This document shows, piece after piece, positions 5,722 through 5,918 of a DNA stretch of 5,918 nucleotides (the first letter of the stretch is position 1; each line of letters starts with the position of its first letter). Source of the DNA: JALOAR01 sp964348605 (GTDB lineage: Bacteria; Patescibacteriota; Minisyncoccia; UBA6257; Colwellbacteraceae). The notes beneath the pieces were generated by a model that had not been told where the DNA came from, ran no database searches, and saw nothing but the letters and a program-made list of their open reading frames with translations. The stretch spans positions 1-5,918 of the forward strand of contig CAYGDC010000023.1 of the NCBI GenBank assembly GCA_964348605.1, in the 5' to 3' direction. Both the position numbers and the translations under genes were made by a program.

Positions 5722-5918
5722 TTAGTCTAAATACATTGTATCTTCATCTGAAAACGAAAAATTAGAGTTTGCAAATACTACGAGTTCCGGCGGGATTTCA
5801 TAAAGAAATCGCGAAGCGTTGCGGAAAAAAGATATGGAAAGCTTTTTCTTTGCTCTTGTCATTGCCACATACATCAGGCGACGCTCTTCTTCAAGGTCAT
5901 CTGCTTTAAAAATAGAGC
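5722..5918 (-). CDS. uvrD: UvrD/PcrA/Rep-type superfamily 1 DNA helicase, C-terminal end (cut by the right edge)
   Basis: Only the last 64 residues and the TAA stop are present; the rest lies beyond the window. The fragment contains helicase motif VI, EEERRLMYVAMTRAKKKL (fragment residues 9-26), whose arginine in VAMTRA contacts the ATP phosphates in this family. This is followed by SRFLYEIPPEL (35-45), a segment commonly found just after motif VI in UvrD/PcrA proteins. These enzymes unwind DNA 3' to 5' during repair and replication restart. Only 38 residues follow motif VI, so the long C-terminal extension of E. coli UvrD is missing; the tail ends in the acidic SDEDTMYLD. The stop lies 14 bases before rsmA. 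UvrD, PcrA and Rep cannot be separated from this fragment, so the symbol is a family label. Confidence 0.9.
   Translation of the reverse strand, partial: SIFKADDLEEERRLMYVAMTRAKKKLSISFFRNASRFLYEIPPELVVFANSNFSFSDEDTMYLD

Noticed and set aside
1..5918. CRISPR arrays, tRNA or rRNA genes, insertion-sequence ends and toxin-antitoxin pairs.
   Set aside because: Nearly the whole window is minus-strand coding sequence. I saw no spaced direct repeats, cloverleaf sequence, terminal inverted repeats or transposase motifs.

Overview
This AT-rich, tightly packed window encodes everything on the minus strand, so it is read from right to left. The protein styles point to a Candidate Phyla Radiation (Patescibacteria) genome, probably of Parcubacteria type. 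The clues are the form of the RsmA sequence, the short UvrD tail ending in an SRFLYEIPPEL segment, and a chromosomal type IV secretion-like block made of a signal-peptide VirB6/TrbL protein, a PrgI protein and a VirB4 protein with a TraC-like N-terminus. This placement is inferred from protein features; no rRNA or other phylogenetic marker was compared. TGA is not used as a sense codon in any of the genes, and all five visible stops are TAA, so the standard bacterial code fits.

Layout from right to left. (1) 5918-5722 is the C-terminal end of a UvrD/PcrA/Rep-type helicase, cut by the window edge. (2) 5707-4946 is rsmA (ksgA), the 16S rRNA dimethyltransferase, 14 bases downstream and probably co-transcribed with the helicase. 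(3) 4945-4872 is a 74-base gap with a strong candidate extended -10 promoter pointing into the secretion block. (4) 4871-2559 is a 770-residue polytopic VirB6/TrbL-like membrane protein with a signal peptide and a long soluble C-terminal tail. (5) 2549-1662 is a 295-residue protein of unknown function with a helical head and a Pro/Ser/Thr-rich tail. (6) 1603-917 is a PrgI (VirB3-like) protein with an unusually long Pro/Ser/Thr-rich tail. (7) 903-1 is the N-terminal 301 residues of a VirB4/TraC-like conjugation ATPase, which runs off the left edge before its ATPase motifs. Intergenic DNA totals only about 170 bases, and no stretch over 300 bases lacks a gene.

The order VirB6-like, then PrgI, then VirB4 is the same as prgH-prgI-prgJ of Gram-positive conjugative plasmids such as pCF10, but here an extra unknown gene lies between the first two. 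Together these would form the inner-membrane channel (VirB6-like), its small VirB3-like partner (PrgI) and the energising ATPase (VirB4). The block sits next to housekeeping genes, so a chromosomal secretion or DNA-transfer/uptake apparatus is more likely than a plasmid. What it moves cannot be read from this window. The most notable points are the unknown 295-residue gene in the machine, the matching disordered tails on two neighbouring products, the nearly leaderless promoter/start arrangement, and the lack of clear Shine-Dalgarno sites throughout.
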